Shown: piece by piece, positions 16,668-26,648 of the stretch
How the letters are laid out: each line of letters starts with the position of its first letter
How positions within the stretch are numbered: position 1 is the stretch's first letter
NCBI RefSeq assembly: GCF_030505195.1
Contig: NZ_CP129672.1
Span: forward strand, 3,444,501-3,508,500
Source: Comamonas testosteroni
Lineage (GTDB): Bacteria > Pseudomonadota > Gammaproteobacteria > Burkholderiales > Burkholderiaceae_C
Direction: 5' to 3'
Length of the DNA: 64,000 nucleotides
Made by a program: the position numbers and the translations under genes
Notes under the pieces: model-generated
What the model was told of the DNA's origin: nothing
The model's database searches: none
The model's input: the letters and a program-made list of their open reading frames with translations, nothing else

Positions 16668-16813
16668 CTCCCAGAGTGGCCATGTCGCCTCCGCTAAGGG
16701 GCTGTGTCGCTGATGGGCGTCGGGCCGCTTGAGGCCTTATCCACAGCAAGCGCTGCAAATTTAATTTTTCAGGGCCCCTTGAGGTCGATGTTGCCTGCCC
16801 CCATCTGCTCCGG

Positions 16814-17359
16814 ATGGAACAGTTTCACGGCACCACCATTTTGAGCGTGCGCCGCCAGACTCCCGAGGGCGTACAAGTCGCCATCGGCGGTGATGGTCAG
16901 GTCACATTGGGCAATATCGTCATCAAGGGCACGGCGCGCAAGGTGCGCAAGATCTATCACGGCAAGGTGCTGGCGGGCTTTGCGGGGGCAACAGCAGATG
17001 CCTTCACGCTGTTCGAGCGCTTCGAGGCCAAGCTGGAAAAACACCAGGGCAACCTGACCCGCGCCGCGATCGAGCTGACCAAGGAGTGGCGTACCGACCG
17101 TGTGCTGCGCAAGCTCGAAGCCATGCTGGCCGTGGCCGATGCGACGACCTCGCTCATCATCACCGGCAATGGCGACGTTCTGGAGCCCGAGCAGGGCATC
17201 GTGGCCATCGGCTCCGGCGGCGCCTATGCGCATTCCGCAGCCAAGGCCTTGCTCAACCATACCGAGCTGTCGGCCGAGGATGTGGTGCGCAAGTCTCTGG
17301 CGATTGCCGGCGAGCTGTGCATCTACACCAATATGAATCACACGATCGAGACGCTGTAA
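16814..17359 (+). CDS. hslV: ATP-dependent protease HslVU, peptidase subunit HslV
   Basis: A 181-residue proteasome-like threonine peptidase. The short propeptide ends at HG and the mature chain would begin at Thr7 (TTILSVRR), the catalytic nucleophile. [10 protein letters not shown] and [14 protein letters not shown] are family motifs. It forms a double hexamer capped by HslU and degrades unfolded and regulatory proteins in the cytoplasm. It is separated from hslU by a 77-base gap almost filled by a dispersed repeat. Confidence 0.97.
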   Translation: MEQFHGTTILSVRRQTPEGVQVAIGGDGQVTLGNIVIKGTARKVRKIYHGKVLAGFAGATADAFTLFERFEAKLEKHQGNLTRAAIELTKEWRTDRVLRKLEAMLAVADATTSLIITGNGDVLEPEQGIVAIGSGGAYAHSAAKALLNHTELSAEDVVRKSLAIAGELCIYTNMNHTIETL

Positions 17360-17375
17360 GCACCTCGTCTATCCG

Positions 17376-17434
17376 AATTGATAGCTGCTGGCGCTTTATG
17401 GATGGGCGCTAGAGGCATATTTGACTGAGAATTC
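17376..17434 (+). repeat. Dispersed AT-richer repeat, best copy (family A)
   Basis: The stretch reads TTGATAGCTGCTGGCGCTTT, ATGGATGG, GCGCTAGAGGCATATTTGACT. This layout (ATAGCTGC - GCGCT - spacer - GCGCTAGAGGC - TTTGACT) is what I recall as a common intergenic repeat of Comamonas, Acidovorax and Delftia genomes. It occupies nearly all of the hslV-hslU gap and ends 2 bases before the hslU start codon. Related stretches occur in this window at 10341, 26784, 43548 and 55763. Confidence 0.7.
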
Positions 17435-17436
17435 AC

Positions 17437-18756
17437 ATGTCTTCTGCCATGACTCCCCAGGAGATCGTCTCCGAGCTGGACAAGCACATCGTCGGCCAGC
17501 ATGGTGCCAAGCGCGCGGTGTCGATTGCCTTGCGCAATCGCTGGCGCCGCCAGCAGGTGCCCGATGGCCTGCGCCAGGAAATCACACCGAAGAACATTCT
17601 GATGATCGGCCCCACGGGTGTGGGCAAGACGGAGATCGCCCGCCGCCTGGCCAAACTTGCCGATGCTCCCTTCATCAAGGTCGAGGCGACCAAGTTCACC
17701 GAAGTGGGCTATGTGGGCAAGGATGTGGACGCCATCATCCGCGATCTGGCCGAAGTTGCCGTCAAGCAGACGCGCGAGTCGGACATGAAGAAGATGCGCG
17801 CCCGCGCCGAAGATGCTGCCGAGGAGCGCATTCTCGATGTGCTGATCCCGCAGGCCCGCACCGGCGAAGTACCGGCGGACAACACGGCGCGTCAGGTTTT
17901 CCGCAAGAAGTTGCGCGAAGGTCAGCTTGACGACAAGGAGATCGAGATCGATATCGCCGAGCAGATGCCTCAGGTGCAGATCATGGGCCCCCAGGGCATG
18001 GAAGAGATGGCCGAGCAGCTGCGCGGCATGTTCAGCCATATGGGCCAGGAAAAGCGCAAGACGCGCAAGCTCAAGATCGCCGAGGCCCTGAAGCTGCTGA
18101 CCGATGAGGAAGCGGCAAAGATGGTCAATGAGGAGGACGTCAAGACACGCGCCATTGCCAATGCCGAGCAAAACGGCATTGTCTTCATCGACGAAATCGA
18201 CAAGGTGGCGACGCGCCAGGAAACCAGTGGCTCCGATGTATCGCGTCAGGGTGTGCAGCGCGACCTGCTGCCCTTGGTCGAAGGCACCAGCGTCTCGACC
18301 AAGTACGGTGTGGTCAAGACAGACCACATTCTGTTCATCGCTTCGGGTGCTTTCCATCTGTCCAAGCCAAGCGATCTGATTCCCGAGCTGCAGGGGCGCT
18401 TTCCCATTCGCGTGGAACTGGAATCGCTGTCGGTACAGGACTTCGAGGCGATTCTGATGCAGACTCACGCCTCCCTGGTCAAGCAATATCAGGCGCTGCT
18501 GGCGACCGAAGGCGTGACTCTGGAGTTCAAGTCAGAGGGCATCACGCGTCTGGCTACGATTGCCTTTGATGTCAACGAGAGTACCGAAAACATCGGTGCA
18601 CGGCGTCTGTCCACAGTGATGGAGCGTCTGCTTGATGAGGTCAGCTTCGATGCGGCCAAGCTTTCGGGTCAGACCGTGGTGATCGATGCAGCCTATGTGG
18701 ATCAGCGCCTGCAGGTGCTGAGCAAGGATGAGGATCTGTCGCGCTTCATTCTTTGA
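17437..18756 (+). CDS. hslU: ATP-dependent protease HslVU, ATPase subunit HslU
   Basis: A 439-residue AAA+ unfoldase. Walker A is [14 protein letters not shown] near residue 65, the pore loop is [18 protein letters not shown], Walker B is [10 protein letters not shown] near 250, and the sensor/arginine region is [11 protein letters not shown]. The intermediate I-domain (about 110-230) is present. The C-terminus DLSRFIL is the tail that docks into HslV. It is cotranscribed with hslV by position and followed by a clear terminator. Confidence 0.97.
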   Translation: MSSAMTPQEIVSELDKHIVGQHGAKRAVSIALRNRWRRQQVPDGLRQEITPKNILMIGPTGVGKTEIARRLAKLADAPFIKVEATKFTEVGYVGKDVDAIIRDLAEVAVKQTRESDMKKMRARAEDAAEERILDVLIPQARTGEVPADNTARQVFRKKLREGQLDDKEIEIDIAEQMPQVQIMGPQGMEEMAEQLRGMFSHMGQEKRKTRKLKIAEALKLLTDEEAAKMVNEEDVKTRAIANAEQNGIVFIDEIDKVATRQETSGSDVSRQGVQRDLLPLVEGTSVSTKYGVVKTDHILFIASGAFHLSKPSDLIPELQGRFPIRVELESLSVQDFEAILMQTHASLVKQYQALLATEGVTLEFKSEGITRLATIAFDVNESTENIGARRLSTVMERLLDEVSFDAAKLSGQTVVIDAAYVDQRLQVLSKDEDLSRFIL

Positions 18757-18778
18757 AGAACCGAGCGCTTGAAGCGAG

Positions 18779-18807
18779 CTGCCCGCCTGTGCGGGCAGTT
18801 TGCATTT
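18779..18807 (+). terminator. Intrinsic terminator after hslU
   Basis: CTGCCCGC (18779-18786), loop CTGT, GCGGGCAG (18791-18798), then TTTGCATTTG. The stem is perfect and strong; the T-run is imperfect. Confidence 0.75.
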
Positions 18808-19021
18808 GTAGGAGAAGGTCGAGACTTCAATCAGTTCTTTCCATTGAATTGAATGGTTGCAATTGACGCCTACTAATGAGAGTCCACTTGCATTGACTTT
18901 GCTAAGTGCTTGTAAAGGAAAGATATTTTCAAAATAGGGCTTTTCTTTTTCTCTCTAAGTGCTTGATTTCATTGCAAATAATTGTCCCGTCGGGTTTGGA
19001 TTCACCTTAAATTGCTGATAC

Positions 19022-19046
19022 AGTGCAAAAAAGTGCAATTAAGTGG
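19022..19046 (+). promoter_or_regulatory. Candidate MraZ-box array upstream of mraZ
   Basis: AGTGC (19022-19026), AGTGC (19032-19036) and AGTGG (19042-19046) occur with an exact 10-base period, with A-rich flanks. Known MraZ operators are three or four short repeats at about 10-base spacing (TGGGN in Escherichia coli, AAAGTG-type in Mollicutes). The array sits 65 bases before the mraZ start and just after a weak promoter-like pair (TTGGAT 18996, TACAGT 19019), so it could mediate autorepression of the dcw operon. The rest of the 354-base hslU-mraZ gap is AT-rich and shows two exact copies of CTAAGTGCTTG at 18902 and 18955. Confidence 0.55.
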
Positions 19047-19110
19047 TGAAAGCTGCCCTCGCGCCCATTTTTGGGGAACGAGCGGCTCCAGATGACCGGA
19101 GTAACTTGCC

Positions 19111-19539
19111 GTGTTTCAAGGGGCGTCTTCGCTGAATCTCGATGGAAAGGGGCGGCTCTCAGTGCCGACCCGGCATCGTGACGCCCTTTTGTCCTTGGCG
19201 GAGGGGCAGGTCACTTTCACCAAGCATCCCGATGGCTGTCTGTTGCTGTTTCCGCGCCCCGAGTGGCTGCAGTTTCGCGAACGTGTCGCGCAACTGCCGA
19301 TCACGGCTCAGTGGTGGAAGCGGATTTTTCTGGGCAACGCCATGGATGCGGAGATGGATGCAACCGGTCGGCTGCTGATTTCGCCCGAGTTGCGTGAGGC
19401 TACAGGTCTGACCAAAGAGGTCTTGATGCTGGGCATGGGGGCGCATTTCGAGGTCTGGGACAAGGCCACTTATGAAATGCGCGAAGCGGAAGCGCGCCAG
19501 CAACCGATGCCGGCGGCTTTCCAGGATTTTGTTTTGTAG
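19111..19539 (+). CDS. mraZ: Transcriptional regulator MraZ
   Basis: A 142-residue AbrB-like DNA-binding protein made of two SpoVT/AbrB-type halves: [19 protein letters not shown] at the N-terminus and [21 protein letters not shown] in the middle, each carrying the DxKGR/DATGR motif. MraZ represses the first dcw promoter. The start is a GTG at 19111 preceded by CCGGAG. It is the first gene of the dcw run and leads into rsmH after 9 bases. Confidence 0.96.
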   Translation: MFQGASSLNLDGKGRLSVPTRHRDALLSLAEGQVTFTKHPDGCLLLFPRPEWLQFRERVAQLPITAQWWKRIFLGNAMDAEMDATGRLLISPELREATGLTKEVLMLGMGAHFEVWDKATYEMREAEARQQPMPAAFQDFVL

Positions 19540-19548
19540 GAAGTGCTT

Positions 19549-20478
19549 GTGAATCAGCCGTTGCAACATATCACCGTCTTGCTGGACGAGGCCGTGGATG
19601 CCTTGCTGGGTGGTACCGCCGAGCCGCCAGCCGGCCAGTGGGTCGATGCGACGTTCGGTCGAGGCGGTCATTCCCGGCTCATTTTGCAAAGGCTGGGGCC
19701 GGACGGGCGCTTGATCGCGTTCGACAAAGACCCGGACGCAATTGCTGAGGCGGCGCGCATCACCGATGCGCGTTTTTCGATTCGGCATGAAGGATTTCGC
19801 CATCTGGGCGAACTGCCCGAAGGCAGTGTGCAGGGAGTGTTGATGGACCTGGGGGTGAGCTCGCCCCAGATCGACAACCCGGACCGGGGCTTCAGTTTTC
19901 GCTTTGACGGCCCCCTCGACATGCGCATGGACACCACGCGTGGCCAGAGCGTGGCCGAGTGGCTCGAAGATGCGGAAGTGCAGCAGATTGCGGAGGTGAT
20001 ACGTGACTACGGCGAAGAACGGTTTGCTGGCCCCATTGCAAAGGCGATTGTTGCTCGGCGCGAAAGCCAGGGCCCATTACGCACCACTGCCGAGCTGGCC
20101 CAACTCGTGGCTGGCGCGGTCAAGACCCGCGAGGCTGGGCAGAACCCGGCAACACGGACCTTCCAGGCTCTTCGGATTTTCATCAATGCCGAACTTCAGG
20201 AGCTTGAGCAAGCGCTAGAAGCCAGTCTGCGCGTGCTGGCCCCCGGCGGCCGTCTGGCCGTGATCAGCTTCCACTCGCTGGAAGATCGCATCGTCAAGCA
20301 GTTCATTGCCAAGCATTCCAAGGAGGTTTACGACCGCCGTGCACCGTTTGCGCCTCCCACGCCCATGCGTCTGAAGGCGCTAGAGCGCATCAAGCCCAGT
20401 GCTGCCGAGGTGGGTGCCAATCCCCGCTCGCGCTCCGCCGTGATGCGCGTCGCCGAGCGCACCGAGGTGCCTGCATGA
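19549..20478 (+). CDS. rsmH: 16S rRNA (cytosine1402-N4)-methyltransferase RsmH
   Basis: A 309-residue SAM-dependent methyltransferase. [10 protein letters not shown] and [15 protein letters not shown] (SAM site) are at the N-terminus, followed by [28 protein letters not shown], and [15 protein letters not shown] in the C-terminal part. The GTG at 19549 is 7 bases after AGGA (19538-19541); a GTG at 19543 is in frame. The enzyme modifies the ribosomal P site; its place in the dcw cluster is conserved for reasons not understood. Confidence 0.96.
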   Translation: MNQPLQHITVLLDEAVDALLGGTAEPPAGQWVDATFGRGGHSRLILQRLGPDGRLIAFDKDPDAIAEAARITDARFSIRHEGFRHLGELPEGSVQGVLMDLGVSSPQIDNPDRGFSFRFDGPLDMRMDTTRGQSVAEWLEDAEVQQIAEVIRDYGEERFAGPIAKAIVARRESQGPLRTTAELAQLVAGAVKTREAGQNPATRTFQALRIFINAELQELEQALEASLRVLAPGGRLAVISFHSLEDRIVKQFIAKHSKEVYDRRAPFAPPTPMRLKALERIKPSAAEVGANPRSRSAVMRVAERTEVPA

Positions 20479-20521
20479 GGCATCGCCATGCCGCTCCGAG
20501 CATGGTTGCGGGAGGGCTGCC

Positions 20522-20803
20522 ATGCTGCGCATAAACCTGCTGCTGTTGCTGGCGGTCATGACCAGCGCCATTTTTCTGGTGCATACCCAGTATGAGTCGC
20601 GCCGCCTGTTCACCGAGCTGGACCGCGCCGAGGCAGAGGCGCGTCGGCTGGCGACGGATCAGCTGCGCCTGCAGGTGGAAAAACGCGCCCAGGCCACGCC
20701 TCAGCGCATCGAGACAGTGGCGCGAGAAAAGCTGCAGATGAAGCAGGCTTCTCAGGCGATTACGCAGTACGTGCATGAAACGGCTGCAGGAACTGCGCAA
20801 TGA
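20522..20803 (+). CDS. ftsL: Cell division protein FtsL
   Basis: A 93-residue bitopic membrane protein: a very short cytoplasmic tail, a transmembrane helix (INLLLLLAVMTSAIFLVHTQ) and a periplasmic coiled coil (TELDRAEAEARRLATDQLRLQVEKRAQ). FtsL joins FtsB and FtsQ to recruit and activate FtsWI at the septum. The stop overlaps the ftsI start by 4 bases. Sequence conservation is low in this family, so position plus topology decide the call. Confidence 0.92.
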   Translation: MLRINLLLLLAVMTSAIFLVHTQYESRRLFTELDRAEAEARRLATDQLRLQVEKRAQATPQRIETVAREKLQMKQASQAITQYVHETAAGTAQ

Positions 20804-22548
20804 CACGCAGTGTGCTCTATACCACCAGCCCTTTGCTGGCTTCGAAAACACCGCTGTGGCGCAGCAAGTTCATCGTGGCTGCGCTGGCCCTGGGCTTTGT
20901 GGGCCTGGGCGCGCGTGCAGCCTATGTGCAGGTCTTCGGCAACGACTTCTTCAAGCGCCAGGGTCTGGTGCGCTTTGCGCGTACCCTGGAGCTGCCGGCC
21001 AATCGTGGCCGTTTGCTGGATCGCAATGGACTGATTCTTGCGTCCAGCGTGCCGGCGGCCAGTATCTGGGCCATTCCCGAGGACGTGGATCTGAAGGATC
21101 CTGAAGTCCAGCAAAAGCTCAAGGAGGTGGCGCGCCTCATGGACATGCCGCTGCGCTCCCTGATGGAGAAGCTGGATGTCGAGGACAAGACCTTTGTCTG
21201 GGTCAAGCGTCAGCTGGACTGGGATGTGGGCCAGAAGATCGTGGCGCTCAACATCAAGGGCATCTACAACCGCAAGGAATACAAGCGCCAGTATCCCGAA
21301 GGGGAGTCTGCGGCGCACATCGTGGGTTTCACCAATGTGGAAGACCATGGTCAGGAAGGCATGGAGTTGGCGTTCGACAAGGAACTGGCCGGCAAGGCTG
21401 GCTCGCGCCGTGTGATCAAGGATCGTCTGGGCCGCGTGGTGGAGGGCGTGGGCGATGAAGTGCCGCCTCAGGACGGTCAGGACATTCAGCTGTCCATTGA
21501 CAGCAAGGTCCAGTACTACGCCTACCAGAAACTCAAGCAGCAGGTCGAGACCTTCAAGGCCAAGGCAGGCAGCGTGGTGGTCATGGATGCGCACACCGGC
21601 GAGTTGCTGGCCCTGGCGAACTATCCCAGCTATGACCCCGGCCACCGCAAGAACCTGACGGGCGAGCAGCTGCGCAATCGCGCGCTGACCGACACCTTCG
21701 AGCCGGGTTCGACCATGAAGCCCATCACGGTGGCCGCCGCCCTGGAGCTCAAGCGTGTCAAGCCGAGCACCATCATTGATACCGCACCCGGCCGCTACAC
21801 GGTGACGGGCTCCACCATCACCGACACGCACAACTACGGCGCGCTGACGGTGGAGGGCGTGATCCAGAAGTCCAGCAACGTGGGCGCGACCAAGGTGGCG
21901 CAAAGGCTGTCGCCCCAAGAGATGTGGGAGTACTTCAGTGCGCTGGGCTTCGGCCAGAAGCCGCAGATCCAGTTCCCGGGTGCGGTCTCGGGTCGTCTGC
22001 GTGCCTGGAAGACCTGGAAGCCTATCGAGCAGGCCACCATGTCCTATGGCTATGGCCTGTCGGCCTCGCTGTTCCAGATGGCACGTTCCTACACCGTGTT
22101 CTCCAACGACGGCAACGTCATTCCCTCGACGATTCTGAAAACAAGCGAGCCTCCCGTGGGCGTGCGTGTGATCTCCAAGGAAAACGCCGAGGCGGTGCTG
22201 CACATGCTGCGTCTTGCTGCCGGCCCGGGCGGTACCGGCCAGAAGGCCCAGGCCGAGGGCTACACCATTGGCGGCAAGTCGGGCACTGCCCGCAAGCAGG
22301 TGGGCAAGAGCTATGCCGCGGGCAAGTACCGAGCCTGGTTCACGGGCATTGCTCCCATCGACAAGCCGCGCATTATCGTGGCCGTGATGGTGGACGAGCC
22401 TACGACAGGTTCCTACTACGGCGGCACGGTGGCCGGCCCGGTGTTTGCGGACGTGGTCCAGCAGACATTGCGTTTCATGGGCGTTCAGCCCGACAAGGAA
22501 GTCAAGCCTCAGATCGTGGCTGCACCCGCTGAGGAGCCTGTGCTATGA
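20800..22548 (+). CDS. ftsI: Septal peptidoglycan transpeptidase FtsI (PBP3)
   Basis: A 582-residue class B penicillin-binding protein. It has an N-terminal membrane anchor (FIVAALALGFVGLGARAAYVQV), a PBP dimerisation domain with RGRLLDRNG-type start (ANRGRLLDRNGLILA), and a transpeptidase domain. The active-site motifs are all visible: STMK (nucleophile Ser near residue 304, in FEPGSTMKPITV), SSN in KSSNVGATK, and KSGT in GGKSGTARK. It cross-links septal peptidoglycan in complex with FtsW. Both ends overlap neighbours by 4 bases. Confidence 0.97.
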   Translation: MTRSVLYTTSPLLASKTPLWRSKFIVAALALGFVGLGARAAYVQVFGNDFFKRQGLVRFARTLELPANRGRLLDRNGLILASSVPAASIWAIPEDVDLKDPEVQQKLKEVARLMDMPLRSLMEKLDVEDKTFVWVKRQLDWDVGQKIVALNIKGIYNRKEYKRQYPEGESAAHIVGFTNVEDHGQEGMELAFDKELAGKAGSRRVIKDRLGRVVEGVGDEVPPQDGQDIQLSIDSKVQYYAYQKLKQQVETFKAKAGSVVVMDAHTGELLALANYPSYDPGHRKNLTGEQLRNRALTDTFEPGSTMKPITVAAALELKRVKPSTIIDTAPGRYTVTGSTITDTHNYGALTVEGVIQKSSNVGATKVAQRLSPQEMWEYFSALGFGQKPQIQFPGAVSGRLRAWKTWKPIEQATMSYGYGLSASLFQMARSYTVFSNDGNVIPSTILKTSEPPVGVRVISKENAEAVLHMLRLAAGPGGTGQKAQAEGYTIGGKSGTARKQVGKSYAAGKYRAWFTGIAPIDKPRIIVAVMVDEPTTGSYYGGTVAGPVFADVVQQTLRFMGVQPDKEVKPQIVAAPAEEPVL

Positions 22549-24050
22549 GCACCCCCATTCAAATCCTGAACAATGCAGCCGAGGCCGTTGCCTGGCTGCG
22601 CAGCCGCGTGCAGGGTGATCTGCACACCGATAGTCGCAAGGTCAAGGCAGGCGATGCCTTTGTCGCCTGGCCCGGAGCTGCCACTGACGGCCGGGCCTAT
22701 GTGGGCAAGGCACTGGAGCAGGGCGCCGCTGCCGTGCTGGTGGAGGCCGAAGGCCTGCAGGCCTTCGATCTGAGCGGCGGCCGTATTGCTGCTCTCAAGG
22801 GTCTGAAGGCCGCGACGGGGCTGATTGCCGATCAATGGTTTGCACATCCCAGTGGCGAGCTCGACGTGCTGGCCGTGACCGGCACCAACGGCAAGACCAC
22901 CACCGCCTGGTGGCTGGCCCATGCGCTCTCTAAAGTGACGCTGAGCGCGCGCACCGGCTGTGCGCTGGTGGGCACCCTGGGCGTGGGCGTGCCGCCTGCG
23001 CTGGAGTCGACGGGCATGACCACCCCGGACCCGGTGCTGCTGCAGCGCGTGTTCCGCAGCTACGCCGACCAGGGCCTCGCGGCCTGCGCCATCGAGGCTT
23101 CGTCCATCGGCATCGTCGAGCACCGTCTGGACGGCAGCAAGATTCGCGTGGCCCTGTTCACCAATTTCACGCAGGACCATCTGGACTACCACGGCAGCAT
23201 GGATGCCTACTGGCAGGCCAAGGCCCAGTTGTTCGACTGGCCCGGCCTGCCGGCGGCTGTGGTCAATATCGATGACGCACACGGCGCCAGGCTCTGGGCC
23301 AGGCTGCAGGGCCGTGCGATGGATGTCTGGAGTGTTTCCATTCAAGGACCGGCGCGCCTGCAGGCCAAGGACATCGGACTGGGCGACGAAGGCCTGAGCT
23401 TTACCGTGCTCGAAGCCGGTCACAGCCTGCGCATGAACACGCGTCTGGTCGGCCAGTACAACGTCTCCAATCTGCTGGGGGTGCTGGCCACGCTGCGCTG
23501 CCTGGGACTGACGCTGGAGCAGGCCGTGCAGGCCTGTGCCGATCTGGAGCCCGTGCCCGGTCGCATGCAGCAGATCGTCAAGCCCGGCTTGCCTCTGGTG
23601 GCCGTGGACTATGCCCATACCCCCGATGCGCTGGAAAAAGCCCTGCGCGCCTTGCAGCCTGCAGCGCGCCAGCGCCAGGGCAAGCTGTGGTGCGTGTTTG
23701 GCTGCGGCGGTGACAGGGACAACAGCAAGCGCCCGTTGATGGGACAGGCCGCACAGGCGAATGCCGACGGCGTTTTCGTCACCAGCGACAACCCGCGCAG
23801 TGAGGTGCCCGAAAGCATCATCGACCAGATTCTGGCCGGCATGCAGGCGGGCGAGACATTGCATGTTCAGGCCGACCGCGCGGCGGCCATTGCCCAAGCC
23901 ATTGCCCGTGCCGATGCGCGCGACGTGGTGCTGATTGCCGGCAAGGGACATGAGGACTATCAGGAGACGAAGGGCGTGCGCCATCCGTTCTCCGACATGG
24001 CTGAGGCGCACAAGGCGCTCGCAGCCCGCGAAGGAAAGATTCGGTCATGA
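22545..24050 (+). CDS. murE: UDP-MurNAc-L-Ala-D-Glu:meso-DAP ligase MurE
   Basis: A 501-residue Mur ligase. The ATP loop is GTNGKTTTAWW near residue 112, the carbamylated Lys is in YHGSMDAYWQAKAQLF, and the DNPR motif (TSDNPRSEVPESI) marks specificity for meso-diaminopimelate rather than lysine. It adds the third stem residue in the cytoplasm. This fits dapF upstream and a Gram-negative wall. It overlaps ftsI and murF by 4 bases each. Confidence 0.97.
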   Translation: MSTPIQILNNAAEAVAWLRSRVQGDLHTDSRKVKAGDAFVAWPGAATDGRAYVGKALEQGAAAVLVEAEGLQAFDLSGGRIAALKGLKAATGLIADQWFAHPSGELDVLAVTGTNGKTTTAWWLAHALSKVTLSARTGCALVGTLGVGVPPALESTGMTTPDPVLLQRVFRSYADQGLAACAIEASSIGIVEHRLDGSKIRVALFTNFTQDHLDYHGSMDAYWQAKAQLFDWPGLPAAVVNIDDAHGARLWARLQGRAMDVWSVSIQGPARLQAKDIGLGDEGLSFTVLEAGHSLRMNTRLVGQYNVSNLLGVLATLRCLGLTLEQAVQACADLEPVPGRMQQIVKPGLPLVAVDYAHTPDALEKALRALQPAARQRQGKLWCVFGCGGDRDNSKRPLMGQAAQANADGVFVTSDNPRSEVPESIIDQILAGMQAGETLHVQADRAAAIAQAIARADARDVVLIAGKGHEDYQETKGVRHPFSDMAEAHKALAAREGKIRS

Positions 24051-25474
24051 TGACCCTGGCAAAAGCGCTGGAGCTGATCCAGACGCATATCCCCCAAGCC
24101 CGCCTGGTCGGCAACGGCCAGCTGGAGCTGGCACGCGTGCACACCGATACGCGCACGCTGCAGAACGGGGACTTGTTCGTGGCCCTGAAGGGCGAGCGTT
24201 TTGACGCCCATGAGTTTCTGCCTCAGGCGCAGGCCGCCGGTGCCGTAGCGGCCATTGCCAGCCACGGGCTGGAAGCGGCAGGCATGGCCGGCATCGAAGT
24301 GCCGGATACGCTGCTGGCGCTGGGTGCGCTGGCGCGGGCCTGGCGTGCGCAGTTCGATCTGCCCTTGATTGCCGTAACCGGCAGCAATGGCAAGACCACG
24401 GTCACGCAGATGGTTGCGTCCATCCTGCGCGCGCACGTGGGCGGGCAGGGCGAGGCAGCACTGGCCACGCGCGGCAATTTCAACAACTCCATCGGCATGC
24501 CGCTGAACCTGCTGCGCATGACGGGCTCGCATCGTATTGCGGTGCTGGAGATGGGCATGAACCACCCCGGCGAGATTGCCGAGCTGGCCGCCATCGGCCA
24601 GCCCACGGTGGCGCTGGTCAACAACGCCCAGCGCGAACACCAGGAGTTCATGGGCACGGTGGAAGCCGTGGCGCGTGAAAACGGCTCGGTGCTGGACTTT
24701 CTGCCCAAGGACGGCGTGGCCATCTTCCCCGCAGGAGATGAATACACGCCGCTGTGGACGGAGCTGAGCGCCGGTCGCTCAAATCTGATGTTTGGCGAGG
24801 CCGCTGATGGGGCCCAGGTTTTTGCCGGCGATGTGGTCTGGGCCAATGGAGCCTGGAGCTTTGCACTGAACACGCCGCAAGGCGTGGCTGCCGTGCAGCT
24901 GCATATTGCGGGCCGCCACAATGTGCGCAACGCACTGGCCTCGGCTGCCTGTGCCCATGCCGCCGGTGTGTCTCTGGCGGCCATTGCGAAGGGGCTGTCC
25001 GGCTTCGAGCCCGTGACCGGCCGCTCGCGCGCGCTGGCCGTGCAGATCAAGGGTCAAGGCGTGACGGTGGTCGATGACACCTATAACGCCAATCCCGATT
25101 CCGTGGCTGCTGCCATTGCCGTGCTGGCCGAGCTGCCCGCACCGCAGTTGCTGGTGCTGGGCGACATGGGGGAGGTGGGCGATAACGGCCCGCAGTTCCA
25201 TGCCGAGGCCGGCGTGCTGGCACAGCAGGCAGGTATTGCCCATTTCTTTGCTCTGGGTGACCAGAGCGCGTTTGCTGCCTCTGCCTTCGGCAGTGGTGCT
25301 CAGTATTTTGATAGCATGGCCGCCCTTCAGCAGGCGGTGTGCGCAGTTTTACCCAAAGTAGGTAGTGTTTTGGTCAAGGGTTCGCGGTTCATGAAGATGG
25401 AGCAAGTGGTGCAGAGCATTGAGGCCTGCGCAGACAAGAAGCAGGGCAACTGCGAGGAGGCCGCATGCTGCTGA
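24047..25474 (+). CDS. murF: UDP-MurNAc-tripeptide:D-Ala-D-Ala ligase MurF
   Basis: A 475-residue Mur ligase with the ATP loop [13 protein letters not shown] near residue 108, [21 protein letters not shown] and [11 protein letters not shown]. It adds D-Ala-D-Ala to complete the pentapeptide. The start at 24047 has AAGGAAAG 11 bases upstream; a second ATG follows immediately at 24050. The end runs 10 bases into mraY and finishes with an unusual Cys-rich tail (CEEAACC) created by the overlap. Confidence 0.96.
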   Translation: MMTLAKALELIQTHIPQARLVGNGQLELARVHTDTRTLQNGDLFVALKGERFDAHEFLPQAQAAGAVAAIASHGLEAAGMAGIEVPDTLLALGALARAWRAQFDLPLIAVTGSNGKTTVTQMVASILRAHVGGQGEAALATRGNFNNSIGMPLNLLRMTGSHRIAVLEMGMNHPGEIAELAAIGQPTVALVNNAQREHQEFMGTVEAVARENGSVLDFLPKDGVAIFPAGDEYTPLWTELSAGRSNLMFGEAADGAQVFAGDVVWANGAWSFALNTPQGVAAVQLHIAGRHNVRNALASAACAHAAGVSLAAIAKGLSGFEPVTGRSRALAVQIKGQGVTVVDDTYNANPDSVAAAIAVLAELPAPQLLVLGDMGEVGDNGPQFHAEAGVLAQQAGIAHFFALGDQSAFAASAFGSGAQYFDSMAALQQAVCAVLPKVGSVLVKGSRFMKMEQVVQSIEACADKKQGNCEEAACC

Positions 25475-26643
25475 TGCTGGCTCAATGGCTGCAGGGTATC
25501 TCGCCGGAGTTCGGCTTCCTGCGCGTCTTCCAGTACCTGACGCTGCGCGCCGTGCTGGCCGCCGTCACCGCCTTGCTGATCGGTCTGTGGATCGGCCCCA
25601 AGGCCATCCGCATGCTGACCGCGCTCAAGATCGGCCAGCCCGTGCGTGGCTATGCCATGGAAACCCATCTGGTCAAGAGCGGCACGCCGACCATGGGTGG
25701 GGTGCTGATTCTGTTCTCGATTGCCGTGTCCACCTTGCTGTGGTTTGACCTGTCCAACCGCTTTGTCTGGATCGTGCTGCTGGTCACGCTGGGCTTCGGT
25801 GCGATTGGCTGGGTGGACGACTGGCGCAAGGTCGTCAACAAGGACCCCGAGGGCATGCGCTCGGGCGAGAAGTATTTCTGGCAGTCCGTCATCGGTCTGC
25901 TGGCCGCCCTGTATCTGGTGTTCTGCATCTCCGAGAACAGTAATGCCGAGGTCTTCGGGCTGTTCGTCTCCTGGGTGCAGTCGGGCTTTTCCATGGATCT
26001 GCCGCCCAAGGCCGGCCTGATGGTGCCCTTCTTCAAGGAAGTCAGCTACCCGCTGGGCGTGCTGGGCTTCATCGTCATGACCTATCTGGTCATCGTGGGT
26101 GCCAGCAATGCCGTGAACCTGACCGACGGTCTCGACGGCCTGGCCATCATGCCCGTCATCATGGTGGGCACGGCGCTGGGCATCTTCGCCTATGTGACCG
26201 GCAACGCCACCTATGCGCGCTATCTGCTGTTTCCCAGCATCCCCGGCACGGGCGAGCTGATGGTGTTCTGCGGCGCCATGGCAGGCGCAGGTCTGGCCTT
26301 TCTCTGGTTCAACGCGCACCCCGCCCAGGTCTTCATGGGCGATGTGGGCGCGCTGGCGCTGGGCGCCGCTCTGGGCACGATTGCCGTGATCGTGCGCCAG
26401 GAAATCGTGCTGGCCGTGATGGGCGGCATCTTTGTGGCGGAAGCCATCTCGGTGATGCTGCAGGTGACTTACTTCAAGTACACCAAGAAGCGCTATGGAG
26501 AGGGCCGCCGCCTGCTGAAGATGGCGCCGCTGCACCACCACTTTGAGAAGAGCGGCTGGAAGGAGACCCAGGTCGTGATCCGCTTCTGGATCATCACCAT
26601 GCTGCTGTGCCTGCTGGGCCTGTCCACCCTGAAGCTGAGGTAA
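25465..26643 (+). CDS. mraY: Phospho-MurNAc-pentapeptide translocase MraY
   Basis: A 392-residue integral membrane enzyme with about ten transmembrane helices. It transfers phospho-MurNAc-pentapeptide to undecaprenyl phosphate, making lipid I. Active-site signatures are present: [28 protein letters not shown], the [16 protein letters not shown] loop, and [11 protein letters not shown] near the C-terminus. It begins inside murF. Confidence 0.97.
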   Translation: MLLMLAQWLQGISPEFGFLRVFQYLTLRAVLAAVTALLIGLWIGPKAIRMLTALKIGQPVRGYAMETHLVKSGTPTMGGVLILFSIAVSTLLWFDLSNRFVWIVLLVTLGFGAIGWVDDWRKVVNKDPEGMRSGEKYFWQSVIGLLAALYLVFCISENSNAEVFGLFVSWVQSGFSMDLPPKAGLMVPFFKEVSYPLGVLGFIVMTYLVIVGASNAVNLTDGLDGLAIMPVIMVGTALGIFAYVTGNATYARYLLFPSIPGTGELMVFCGAMAGAGLAFLWFNAHPAQVFMGDVGALALGAALGTIAVIVRQEIVLAVMGGIFVAEAISVMLQVTYFKYTKKRYGEGRRLLKMAPLHHHFEKSGWKETQVVIRFWIITMLLCLLGLSTLKLR

Positions 26644-26648
26644 TCGCC

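Noticed and set aside
16737..16745. TTATCCACA, a perfect DnaA box upstream of hslV
   Set aside because: It is a single 9-mer with no cluster, no AT-rich unwinding region and no dnaA nearby; roughly one such match in every two windows of this size is expected by chance.
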